DNA of 64,000 bases from an uncultured Chitinophaga sp. (lineage in GTDB: Bacteria; Bacteroidota; Bacteroidia; Chitinophagales; Chitinophagaceae). A program made the translations under genes and the position numbers. The notes under the pieces are model-generated. The model was given only the letters and a program-made list of their open reading frames with translations, searched no databases and was not told the origin of the DNA. Positions 44,060 to 52,546 of this stretch are shown piece by piece (the stretch's first letter is position 1; the number at the start of each line of letters is the position of its first letter). The stretch lies in assembly GCF_946479755.1 (NCBI RefSeq), contig NZ_CAMLHC010000028.1, positions 1-64,000 on the forward strand. Reading direction: 5' to 3'.

Positions 44060-47000
44060 ATGCTTATCAGCAGCAAACACTTCACCCCGGTTATCGGACT
44101 GGACATCCACATCGTTATCCTTTTAGGATTTCCTGTGCCTCTCCCCCATCCATTTATTGGATTGGTGATCGATCCGATGGACTACGTCCCCTTCATTGGC
44201 GCCACTACCCACATTAACCATGTGCCCCGCGGTAAAAGCGACACCAGCGGCATGCTGATATTCCTGTTTCATATTCCCATGGGAGGCCCGTTCCTGCTGG
44301 CGCCCATGATAGGCCATGAATCCGTCAATTTTTTCGGCAGCAAAAAAGTAACGGTGGAAGGCAACCTGATGACGCCATCAGGACATATGCTTATGACGTG
44401 CAACGACATTGGCTTACCGTTATCCCTCACTCCCGGAAAAAAATTCAAACCTATTCCGAGCCTGTTCCTGCCTACCTCCTACTCTATCCCGCTATCATTC
44501 GGCAAACCGGTGAATGTAGGCGGCCCTTATGTTCCTGACTGGGCGGGTGTACTGCTGAACCTGATTATGTCCTTTGGTTTTGGCTCCCTGATGAAAGGAT
44601 TGGGCAAGGCGGGTAAAAAAGCGCTGACCAAATTCAATCATGCGCTGAAAGGGAAAATTGGCAGTAACAAATTGAGCAAAACCCTTTGTAAGATGGGCTT
44701 TGAGCCGGTAGACCTTGTACAGGGCATTGTCATTTACGATGGTGTTGATTTCGAGCTCCCCGGCCCTATCCCGCTAAAATGGGAGCGCTCCTGGAACAGT
44801 GACAGTACTTTTGAAGGACTGCTGGGGCATGGCACGCACTTATGTTATGACATGCGGCTCCAGGAATTTCCTACTGAAGCCGCTACTGTTGTATTACTGG
44901 GAGATGGCCGCAGTGCCGTGTTCGACGCACTGCCCTATTCAGGCAACACTGATTATAACCGGCATGAGCGGCTGTTACTGACCCGTACTAACACGGAAGA
45001 ATATACGCTGTTCAACTATGAAAACAGGTACACCTATACTTTCCGGCAACTACAGCCGGCAGAAAAGCAATACCGCCTGATCAGTATCTCCGACGAAAGA
45101 GGGTTTATGATCAGCTTTCATTACAACAACGCCGGACATCTGCTGCGGATCATTGACAGCGCCGGCAGACACCTGGTTACGGCACATGACGAAGCCGGCC
45201 GTCTTACCCGGGTGACCGCCCACCATCAGGGTAAAACGCGTGAAATGATAAGTTATTCCTATAACGACGCCGGTGATCTTAACGAGATTACCGATCCGCT
45301 GGGAGCAACGACTTATCTTACCTACCAGGACCACCTGATGGTCAAAAAAACTGACCGGAACGGTCATTCATTTTACTGGTCTTATGACGAAAAACACCGG
45401 TGTGTCCATACAACAGGGGACAACCGGTTACTGGAAGGCTGGCTGGAATACCATCCTGACAAAGGTTATAACCTGATTTCAGATAGCAGGGGCACAACAA
45501 CTTATTACTACAGGCCGGATTTTGTGGTAACACAGATTAAAAACTCACTGGGCCACTCCAGGTTTTACGAGTATACAGACGAAATGGAAGTGTATCGTGA
45601 AATAGATGCTGAAGGTAACGTGACCGGCTATACGTATGATGACAGTGGCAACCGGACCAGTGTCGTATTACCGGACGGCGCAGCTTATACTTTCCTGTTT
45701 GACGACCAGGGCAGGATGATTCACGAAGAGGACCCCGCAGGGAATAGCCGTACCTACATCTATTATAAAACTACCGGTTTACTCCATACCATCACAGACG
45801 CCAACGGCTGTATCAGCATCCGCCGGTATAACGAACAAAACCTGCTATCTGTTGTAGAGACAGAAAACGAAGATAAAGTCGTTCTCCGGTATGACGGTGA
45901 CTATAATATCCGCAGCGTGCAATCAAAGAAGGGTCAAATCTCGCACTGGGAGTATGACGCCTGGGGGCAATGCCTGTCACAGGTTAATCCTGAGCAGGAA
46001 ACAAGGGAATTCAGCTATGATCCTCTGGGGAGGATTACAGATATCCGGCAACCCAACGGACATCACATTCAATTAGCATACAACGCCTATAATAAAATAA
46101 CATGGTTAAAAGACGGGAACCATGATATACGCTTTGATTATACCCCCCTGGGAAATGTGCGGCTACGGGATGAAAACGGCGCCAAAATCCACTATAGTTA
46201 CAATCGCCAGGAAGAGTTGACGGGCGTTGTCAACGAACATGGAAAGCGCTTTCGCCTGGAACGTAACACCAATGGCGATATTATCAGTGAAACTACATTC
46301 TCCGGCATCACACGCAGTTTCCAATACGACTCGGCCGGAAAAATCGTCAGGGTGCAACTACCGGCGAACCGGTGGATCGTCCTTGAATATGATAGCAACG
46401 GACAGATCATCCGCAGGGAATATGACGATGGTACCTGGGAAGCGTTCAGTTATAACCGTGGCGGCTATCTCATTGAAGCGGCCAACCAGCATACCACCAT
46501 TAAATTCCAGCGTGATTTGCTGGGCCGGGTAACGGCAGAATGGCAAAACGGCCACCTGGTCTCAAGTGTTTATAACACAGACGGTCTCCGCAGTAACGTT
46601 AACAGCAGCCTGGGCGCTCAATTCCGGTTTGACTGGGACCAGGCAGGGCAACTGACAGGAATCAACGCCCAAACAGAAGACAAGCCGGACGACTGGAAAG
46701 CGCATATCGAGCGTGACCTGGCCGGGCGTGAAATTGAACGCTACCTCCCCGGTGATCTGCGGCAGTCCTGGCAATACCAGCCGGTAACGGAAAGCAATGG
46801 ATTGCCCGTTTCCCAACAGGTAACACGTAGCGGTCATACTATCCGGAGCTGCCAGTATTTATGGGATGGTAAAAACCAGCTGAAACAAATCAGCGACCTG
46901 CTGAGTCGCAAGTTGACGAAATTCGGCTACGATGCTGCTGACAAACTCTCCTGGGCACAATATGAAAACGGGGAAACAGTTTACAGGACCCGGGACAAAG

Positions 47001-48217
47001 CGGGCAACCTTTACCGGTCTGTCACGCGGAACGACCGCAAATACAACGAAGGCGGCCAACTAATTGAATCAGGCGAAGCCCGCTTTCATTACGATGAAGC
47101 CGGAAATCTCTCTAAAAAGGTAGTTACCACATCTGCCTCCCCTGCCACCTGGGAATACCGCTGGTACACCAACGGAATGCTCAAAGAGGTCGTCTCACCG
47201 GATAATAATGTGACCAGCTTTCAGTATGACGCACTTGGACGAAGGACTGAAAAAAATACAAAAGGGCGGATCACCCGTTTTGTTTGGGATGGTAACCGTC
47301 CCCTTCACGAATGGACCTATCCCGAAAACGACCGGCCGCGGAAATTGGTAGGTGAGAACGGCGATATCATCCAAAGCCATCCGGAACCCGTTCCTGCAGA
47401 AAACTTAGTCACCTGGATGTTTGACGAGGGCAGCTTCCGGTTGTCTGCCAAGATTACGGCTAAAGGACGATATGCTGTTATTACGGATCATATTGGTACA
47501 CCCTGCGCGGCCTATGATGAAAGCGGCAACAGCGTATGGGCCGCTGATTTGGATATTTACGGGAAAGTACGTTTATTACAAGGGGCACAGGAATTTATAC
47601 CATTCCGGTACCAGGGTCAGTATGAAGATGAGGAAACCGGACTTTACTACAATCGCTTCCGGTATTACGATCCTGGTGCAGGACGATATATAAGCCCCGA
47701 TCCTATTGGCCTTGGCGGAGGCATCAGTGCGTACAGCTATGTGCCTGACCCAACTACACAGGTAGACGTATTTGGCCTGACGCCAACCGATCCGTTTGAC
47801 GATCTGGCACAGCTACGGTCCGACCTGGGAATGCCCAATACGGGGGAAAGAGTGAAAGACGGTGTGCTTACCCGGCTGGATGTTGGAGACAGCCAGTACT
47901 ATGGTATCAATACCTGGGCCAGCAGTGACGCCGCGGCGGCAAAAGCTTTCCAGGACGCGGGATTAAACAAGCCCCATAGTATTTTTGCCAATCATGCCGA
48001 AGGGGATGTACTCCTACAGGCTTTCAGAGATGGCGGCCCAAGGACTGGCGGCGTAGGACATTTATATGTTGATGCCGATGTCTGTGGCTGGTGCCGGTCT
48101 AACATTAACAGCGTCGTTAAACAATTAGGACTGGACGATCTTATCATCCACCAAAAAGGTAAAGATCCTGTCAGTGTAAAAGACATCAATAAAAAACCTA
48201 AAATTAAATGTGAATGA
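44060..48217 (+). CDS. RHS-repeat polymorphic toxin with PAAR-like N-terminus and deaminase-fold C-terminus
   Basis: A 1385-residue toxin. Residues 1 to about 160 are a hydrophobic, Pro- and Gly-rich PAAR-like spike domain without a signal peptide, which suggests delivery by a type VI or related contractile system. A DUF6531-like segment (VDLVQGIVIYDGVDFELPGPIPLKWERSW) opens the RHS/YD repeat shell (about 230-1140). The core motif RFRYYDPGAGRYISPDPIGL ends the shell near residue 1240. The last 145 residues (47780-48217) are the toxin tip, with HAE at 1312-1314 and CGWC at 1342-1345, the zinc ligands and catalytic Glu of the cytidine deaminase fold. Substrate (DNA, RNA or nucleotide) is not known. 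Confidence 0.9.
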   Translation: MLISSKHFTPVIGLDIHIVILLGFPVPLPHPFIGLVIDPMDYVPFIGATTHINHVPRGKSDTSGMLIFLFHIPMGGPFLLAPMIGHESVNFFGSKKVTVEGNLMTPSGHMLMTCNDIGLPLSLTPGKKFKPIPSLFLPTSYSIPLSFGKPVNVGGPYVPDWAGVLLNLIMSFGFGSLMKGLGKAGKKALTKFNHALKGKIGSNKLSKTLCKMGFEPVDLVQGIVIYDGVDFELPGPIPLKWERSWNSDSTFEGLLGHGTHLCYDMRLQEFPTEAATVVLLGDGRSAVFDALPYSGNTDYNRHERLLLTRTNTEEYTLFNYENRYTYTFRQLQPAEKQYRLISISDERGFMISFHYNNAGHLLRIIDSAGRHLVTAHDEAGRLTRVTAHHQGKTREMISYSYNDAGDLNEITDPLGATTYLTYQDHLMVKKTDRNGHSFYWSYDEKHRCVHTTGDNRLLEGWLEYHPDKGYNLISDSRGTTTYYYRPDFVVTQIKNSLGHSRFYEYTDEMEVYREIDAEGNVTGYTYDDSGNRTSVVLPDGAAYTFLFDDQGRMIHEEDPAGNSRTYIYYKTTGLLHTITDANGCISIRRYNEQNLLSVVETENEDKVVLRYDGDYNIRSVQSKKGQISHWEYDAWGQCLSQVNPEQETREFSYDPLGRITDIRQPNGHHIQLAYNAYNKITWLKDGNHDIRFDYTPLGNVRLRDENGAKIHYSYNRQEELTGVVNEHGKRFRLERNTNGDIISETTFSGITRSFQYDSAGKIVRVQLPANRWIVLEYDSNGQIIRREYDDGTWEAFSYNRGGYLIEAANQHTTIKFQRDLLGRVTAEWQNGHLVSSVYNTDGLRSNVNSSLGAQFRFDWDQAGQLTGINAQTEDKPDDWKAHIERDLAGREIERYLPGDLRQSWQYQPVTESNGLPVSQQVTRSGHTIRSCQYLWDGKNQLKQISDLLSRKLTKFGYDAADKLSWAQYENGETVYRTRDKAGNLYRSVTRNDRKYNEGGQLIESGEARFHYDEAGNLSKKVVTTSASPATWEYRWYTNGMLKEVVSPDNNVTSFQYDALGRRTEKNTKGRITRFVWDGNRPLHEWTYPENDRPRKLVGENGDIIQSHPEPVPAENLVTWMFDEGSFRLSAKITAKGRYAVITDHIGTPCAAYDESGNSVWAADLDIYGKVRLLQGAQEFIPFRYQGQYEDEETGLYYNRFRYYDPGAGRYISPDPIGLGGGISAYSYVPDPTTQVDVFGLTPTDPFDDLAQLRSDLGMPNTGERVKDGVLTRLDVGDSQYYGINTWASSDAAAAKAFQDAGLNKPHSIFANHAEGDVLLQAFRDGGPRTGGVGHLYVDADVCGWCRSNINSVVKQLGLDDLIIHQKGKDPVSVKDINKKPKIKCE

Positions 48218-48615
48218 TAGTCAAACTTTTAATGATAGACGACCAGCCGACCGGTGATGACTTCATCTCCGATCCCAGCCTGGAAGATATTATCAGTTCG
48301 TTTAAACAGCTCAACGGCCAAAACCATACCTATATTGGCTTGTATAAAGAAGAGGAGCCCAACATGGACGAATTCATGTTAGTAGGTGGTGGCGGTGATA
48401 AATACGTTTGCTCCTATTATAAAGACGGTGACGAATACTACCTGGTCAACAATAATATCATTGACCCGGATAAACTGGTGGAAATACCCATCGGGCAAAT
48501 GAATATAAAACCGTTGAAATACGTAAGCAGCAGCCCTGATGAAATCATTCAGGCTTTGGATACTTATTATTCCACCGGCGAAATGGCGCCGGACTTACAG
48601 TGGGAAAAATCATAA
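48214..48615 (+). CDS. immunity protein of the RHS deaminase toxin (Imm1-like)
   Basis: A 133-residue acidic protein whose ATG overlaps the toxin stop codon by 4 nt (ATGA), the usual coupling of toxin and immunity genes. The pattern SLEDIISSFKQLNG followed by FMLVGGGGDKYVCSYY resembles the Imm1 family, which is found next to deaminase toxins. It has no signal peptide, so it should protect in the cytoplasm, where the toxin would act. The immunity role follows from position; the Imm1 assignment is tentative. Confidence 0.8.
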   Translation: MIVKLLMIDDQPTGDDFISDPSLEDIISSFKQLNGQNHTYIGLYKEEEPNMDEFMLVGGGGDKYVCSYYKDGDEYYLVNNNIIDPDKLVEIPIGQMNIKPLKYVSSSPDEIIQALDTYYSTGEMAPDLQWEKS

Positions 48616-48766
48616 AAAATTGTCCCTGACGAAGGAAACATGGTCGGCAAAACAGTGATAACAAGCGCTACGCCGGTGATATGGGCTGGCACGCCAATGG
48701 CTTGCCGGAGGCGCTTATCCGGCCGGAAAACAAACTGATTCACACAAGCAGATTACAGCACCAACC
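48616..48766 (+). other. possible remnant between immunity genes
   Basis: The stretch has an open frame without a good start that reads RYAGDMGWHANGLPEALIRP and runs into the next gene out of frame. It may be the tail of a lost toxin or immunity cassette. It could also be chance. Confidence 0.25.
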
Positions 48767-49369
48767 ATGGCATTACAAACTGACGCGTTACACGCTCTAA
48801 GAGACAAATTGCTCAACTGGCAGCACCTTACTGAACCGGAGCTGGAAACATCTGTCCGGGAATTTGAAAAAATACCGCGTGCGGAAGTCTCTACCTTTTA
48901 TACCCCGGTATTGTCCAACAATGACCTGGGAGCCATATTGGTGGCTATTGGCAGGCAGTTCCCCGAAAACACCAAACTACAGGTCAATGTGGTGTCCGCA
49001 TTAGGCAATATGGTATTACGGTATGGACTAACGCCCACAGATGCCATGTTCGACTACCTGGTAGCTACCGTTGATAACAGGAAGGTCAACTTTTATGTGG
49101 CGCTGCATATCCGTGTTTTCCCACAGTACCAGACGTGGGACAGGAAGTGGGAATATCTTTTGTCGGTGCCGGATATTGCACCCAGGAAAAAATCCTTTGT
49201 TGTTTTTTACGACACAGTAAGGCAGCAGCTGGAGAAACATGATATTATGCCATTAGCGGTGAAGCAGGTGGTTATCAAAAAAATCCAGGCCCAACTGGAA
49301 GATGAAAACCTGCATCCTTATCTGAAAGACGACTACCTGGCCACCTTGCACGCAGTGGTGGAACAATAA
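48767..49369 (+). CDS. hypothetical helical protein, possible orphan immunity protein
   Basis: I do not recognise this 200-residue protein. It has no signal peptide or membrane segment and is predicted by eye to be mainly helical (ALHALRDKLLNWQHLTEPELETSVREFEK, about residues 8-36, then VNVVSALGNMVLRYGLTPTDAMFDYLVATV), a pattern that recalls HEAT-like folds. It follows the toxin-immunity pair on the same strand after 151 nt, which is where spare immunity genes of RHS loci are often found, so a defensive role is possible. It shares a terminator with the convergent ilv operon. Confidence 0.7.
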   Translation: MALQTDALHALRDKLLNWQHLTEPELETSVREFEKIPRAEVSTFYTPVLSNNDLGAILVAIGRQFPENTKLQVNVVSALGNMVLRYGLTPTDAMFDYLVATVDNRKVNFYVALHIRVFPQYQTWDRKWEYLLSVPDIAPRKKSFVVFYDTVRQQLEKHDIMPLAVKQVVIKKIQAQLEDENLHPYLKDDYLATLHAVVEQ

Positions 49370-49399
49370 AAAAGCCCGCTCATAAAAATGACCAGGCTT
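49366..49399. terminator. bidirectional terminator, end of the ilv operon
   Basis: AAGCC (49372-49376) pairs with GGCTT (49395-49399), extended inside by ATGA/TCAT with a short mismatch. On the minus strand it is followed by TTTTTTA, after ilvA; on the plus strand it ends the unknown gene. Confidence 0.65.
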
Positions 49400-49431
49400 G
49401 TATTACTCTTAAAACAACTATTTGTCAAACT

Positions 49432-50691
49432 CTAAACCAGATAACCAAACAGGTTATCATCTTTATTCAATTCGGTGAATTGAAAGTTATATTTCCGGAA
49501 ATTAGCGATGAGGATATCATAATCCTCCCTGCACTTCAGCTCTATGCCAACCAATGCCGGGCCTGTTTCCTTGTTATGTTTCTGAATAAATTCAAAGCGG
49601 GTGATATCGTCGTTAGGTCCGAGGATATGATTCAGGAATTCCCTGAGTGCGCCCGGACGCTGTGCAAAGCGAACGATAAAGTAGTGTTTCAGTCCTTCGT
49701 AGAGGAGTGAGCGTTCCTTTATTTCCTGCATGCGGTCGATATCGTTGTTACTGCCGCTGATGATGCAGACAACTTTTTTCCCTTTGATTTCTTCCGCGTG
49801 GTCCTGGAGGGCGGTGATGGAGAGTGCGCCGGCCGGTTCCACCACGATGGCATCTTCATTATACAGCTTGAGGATAGTGGAGCACACCATGCCTTCCGGC
49901 ACGAGGTGCATTTTATCCAATACTTCGCGGCATACCTCGTAATTGAGGGTCCCTACTCTTTTCACAGCGGCGCCGTCCACGAAACGTTCTATTTCATCGA
50001 GGGTTACAGGGCCACCGTTTTCGAAAGCGCGTGTCATGGAAGGAGCGCCTTCTGGTTCTACACCGATGATGCGGGTTTTAGGGCTGTAGGTTTTGAAGTA
50101 GGTGCCTACGCCGGCGGCGAGGCCGCCACCGCCTATGGGTACAAATAAATAATCGATGTTGGTCTGGTCTTCCAGAATTTCTACTGCCACGGTGCCTTGT
50201 CCTTCTACGATTTTAGCGTTGTCGAAGGGGGGAATGAAGGTCATGCCGCTGGCGGCGGTGAAGGCCTGTGCTTCGGCGGAGCAGTCATCGAAAGTATCGC
50301 CGGTGAGGCGTATTTCGATGTTATCGCCACCGAACATATTGACCTGATTTACTTTTTGCTTTGGTGTGATGATCGGCATGAAAACCACGCCTTTGATGTT
50401 CATAGCTTTACAGGCATAGGCAAAACCCTGTGCATGGTTACCGGCGCTGGCGCAGGTAACGCCTTTAGCCAGCAGATCGGCAGGCAGGCTGCTGATCAGA
50501 TTGTAGGCGCCGCGGAGTTTGTAGGAGCGTACAATCTGCATATCCTCTCTTTTCAGATATACATCACAGTTATAGCGACGGGAGAGCGTAGCGCTATAAG
50601 TCAACGGAGTGCGGTTCACCACAGGCTTCAATTTCACCGACGCATCGAGGATATTGAGCGGGCTAACGCCAGATATTACATTAGAGGACAT
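49432..50691 (-). CDS. ilvA: threonine ammonia-lyase (biosynthetic threonine dehydratase)
   Basis: A PLP enzyme that deaminates threonine to 2-oxobutanoate, the first committed step to isoleucine. The 419-residue protein has the PLP-lysine segment KREDMQIVRSYKLRGAYNLI, the phosphate-binding GGGGLAAGVG, and the C-terminal single ACT-like domain (about residues 330-419, FIVRFAQRPGALREFLNHIL) that senses isoleucine. Its place at the end of the ilv operon, behind ilvC, fits a biosynthetic rather than catabolic role. Confidence 0.95.
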   Translation of the reverse strand: MSSNVISGVSPLNILDASVKLKPVVNRTPLTYSATLSRRYNCDVYLKREDMQIVRSYKLRGAYNLISSLPADLLAKGVTCASAGNHAQGFAYACKAMNIKGVVFMPIITPKQKVNQVNMFGGDNIEIRLTGDTFDDCSAEAQAFTAASGMTFIPPFDNAKIVEGQGTVAVEILEDQTNIDYLFVPIGGGGLAAGVGTYFKTYSPKTRIIGVEPEGAPSMTRAFENGGPVTLDEIERFVDGAAVKRVGTLNYEVCREVLDKMHLVPEGMVCSTILKLYNEDAIVVEPAGALSITALQDHAEEIKGKKVVCIISGSNNDIDRMQEIKERSLLYEGLKHYFIVRFAQRPGALREFLNHILGPNDDITRFEFIQKHNKETGPALVGIELKCREDYDILIANFRKYNFQFTELNKDDNLFGYLV

Positions 50692-50706
50692 ATTAGATCA
50701 TTTGAA

Positions 50707-50757
50707 GATTTGGTTATTTGATTATTAAGTTTAGCTCAATAATCAAATAACCAAATC
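50707..50757. repeat. 20-bp perfect inverted repeat of ATTTGNNN words (period 8)
   Basis: GATTTGGTTATTTGATTATT (50707-50726) faces its exact complement (50738-50757) across an 11-nt loop. With the bases just before it, the left side reads as 8-mers ATTTGAAG, ATTTGGTT, ATTTGATT. It fills the ilvC-ilvA gap inside the operon. Confidence 0.9.
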
Positions 50758-50765
50758 ATAAAATA

Positions 50766-51809
50766 TTATGCGTTCGGTCTGAGCTTACGAACAGCTGCAC
50801 CGGCCTGCCACATTTCGCTTTCGCGCAGTTCTTTCAGTTCTTCGTTCAGTTTCTCACGGTAGTCCGGAGTGCTGTTGGAAGCGATAGAACGGGCAGCTTC
50901 TTTACCGGCAGCTACGCTGGCGTACAGCTCATCAAATACAGGCTGGGTAGCGTCTTTAAATTTCTTCCACCAGTCGAGCGCACCACGCTGAGCGGTAGTA
51001 GAGCAGTTAGCATACATCCAGTCCATACCGTTTTCAGCAACGAGCGGCATGAGAGACTGAGTCAGCTCTTCTACCGTTTCGTTGAATGCTTCAGACGGAG
51101 AGTGACCGTTTCTGCGCAGTGTTTCGTATTGAGCGGCGAAGATACCCTGGATACAGCCCATCAGTGAACCACGTTCGCCGGTGAGGTCAGAGAATACTTC
51201 TTTTTTGAAGTCTGTTTCGAACAGGTAACCGGAGCCTACGCCGATACCCAGCGCTACTACGCGTTCTTTAGCGCGGCCGGTAGCATCCTGGAAGATAGCG
51301 TAGCTGGAGTTCAGGCCCTGACCAGCGAGGAACAGGCGGCGCAGAGAGGTACCGGAACCTTTGGGGGCTACCAGGATTACGTCTACGTCAGCAGGCGGTA
51401 TGATACCAGTCTGTTCTTTATAGGTGATACCAAATCCATGGGAGAAATACAGTGCTTTACCAGGAGTCAGGTGTTGTTTCAGGGTAGGCCACAGGGTGAT
51501 CTGACCAGCGTCGGACAACAGGAACTGAATGATGGTACCTTTGGCAGCGGCTTCTTCGATATCGAATAAAGTTTCGCCCGGAACCCAGCCATCAGCGACT
51601 GCTTTATCCCATGTTTTGGAATTTTTACGCTGACCAACGATAACGTTGAAGCCGTTATCTTTCAGGTTCAGTGCCTGGCCGGGGCCTTGTACACCATAGC
51701 CGATAACAGCGATGACTTCGTTTTTCAGGACTTCCCTTGCTTTTTCCATTGGGAATTCTTCCCTGGTTACTACTTCTTCGAGTACACCTCCAAAATTGAT
51801 GGTTGCCAT
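50766..51809 (-). CDS. ilvC: ketol-acid reductoisomerase
   Basis: It isomerises and reduces acetolactate or acetohydroxybutyrate with NADPH and Mg2+. The 347-residue class I protein starts its Rossmann fold with VIAVIGYGVQGPGQALNLKDNG and has the cofactor-specificity loop VGQRKNSKTWDKA, where Arg, Lys and Ser would bind NADPH. The form GVQGPG instead of the usual GSQGHA is a notable variant of the glycine loop. The metal-binding Glu/Asp residues lie in LTGERGSLMGCIQG and EAFNETVEEL. It lies between ilvN and ilvA. Confidence 0.95.
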   Translation of the reverse strand: MATINFGGVLEEVVTREEFPMEKAREVLKNEVIAVIGYGVQGPGQALNLKDNGFNVIVGQRKNSKTWDKAVADGWVPGETLFDIEEAAAKGTIIQFLLSDAGQITLWPTLKQHLTPGKALYFSHGFGITYKEQTGIIPPADVDVILVAPKGSGTSLRRLFLAGQGLNSSYAIFQDATGRAKERVVALGIGVGSGYLFETDFKKEVFSDLTGERGSLMGCIQGIFAAQYETLRRNGHSPSEAFNETVEELTQSLMPLVAENGMDWMYANCSTTAQRGALDWWKKFKDATQPVFDELYASVAAGKEAARSIASNSTPDYREKLNEELKELRESEMWQAGAAVRKLRPNA

Positions 51810-51818
51810 GTTTTGTGT

Positions 51819-51853
51819 TTTTAGCTTTTAGCTACTAGCCATTAGCTATTAGC
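51819..51853. repeat. array of NNNTAGC heptamers (period 7)
   Basis: Five consecutive 7-mers end in TAGC: TTTTAGC, TTTTAGC, TACTAGC, CATTAGC, TATTAGC. Two TAGCTA words inside can form a 6-bp hairpin. It lies between ilvN and ilvC, just before the ilvC start codon. Confidence 0.8.
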
Positions 51854-51908
51854 TGTAAATTTTAAGTAAATGTGAATAAAGGCTTATTGTTGTTGAGGCT
51901 CCCGGCGC

Positions 51909-52439
51909 TTACGCTTCCGATGAGGCCTGCAGTTCTTTCAGGTGCTCGTGGAAACGGCGGCTCCATTTCACAATGGCCACCCTTCCGCTTTTGGAATATT
52001 CTATCAGACCATAGGGCTCCAGCTTTTTGATAAAGGCTGTCAGCTCCTGCTGGTGACCGGTTTTTTCGATCACAAAATAGTCTGCCGTAATCGTCAGGAT
52101 ACGTGCCTGATTTTCACGGATCAGCCGTTCGATATCACCGGTATCCAGTGACTTCGTGGAAATCTTATACAATGCCAGTTCCTGGTACACCACTTCCTCT
52201 TCTTCGTGTACAAAGGCACGGTGAATTTCAATCAGTCTCTCGATCTGACCGACCACCTTATCCAGTTTTTCACGTGTAGACATCACCGTTATGATGAACT
52301 TATACACGCCGGGGATCTCAGTTTCAGCAGTTGTCAGGCTGGTGATATTGATCCCTCTGCGGGTAAATATAATGGTGATACGGTTGGTGATACCTATACG
52401 GTCTTCCGTATAAACCGTGACTGTATATTCTTTTTGCAT
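51909..52439 (-). CDS. ilvN: acetolactate synthase small (regulatory) subunit
   Basis: A 176-residue regulatory subunit with an N-terminal ACT domain (about residues 4-75, YTVTVYTEDRIGITNRITIIFTRRGINI) that binds valine, and a C-terminal domain (about 85-170) that activates IlvB. The length is that of the full IlvN/IlvH form. It starts 107 nt after the ilvB stop, a larger gap than is common for an ilvB-ilvN pair. Confidence 0.94.
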   Translation of the reverse strand: MQKEYTVTVYTEDRIGITNRITIIFTRRGINITSLTTAETEIPGVYKFIITVMSTREKLDKVVGQIERLIEIHRAFVHEEEEVVYQELALYKISTKSLDTGDIERLIRENQARILTITADYFVIEKTGHQQELTAFIKKLEPYGLIEYSKSGRVAIVKWSRRFHEHLKELQASSEA

Positions 52440-52546
52440 AAAAACAGCTTGGGCATCCTCCCTCCTGGTAACGGCCTTTGGCCGGCGAAAAAGAGAGGCA
52501 ATTCTTGTAAAAAATTTATTTACTTGTCTGTTATAACCGGGTGGTA

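Noticed and set aside
44060..48217. Reading the RHS gene as a surface-anchored adhesin or wall-associated protein
   Set aside because: There is no signal peptide or sorting domain, and the C-terminal HAE and CxxC motifs after the core motif, plus the overlapping immunity gene, fit a toxin better.
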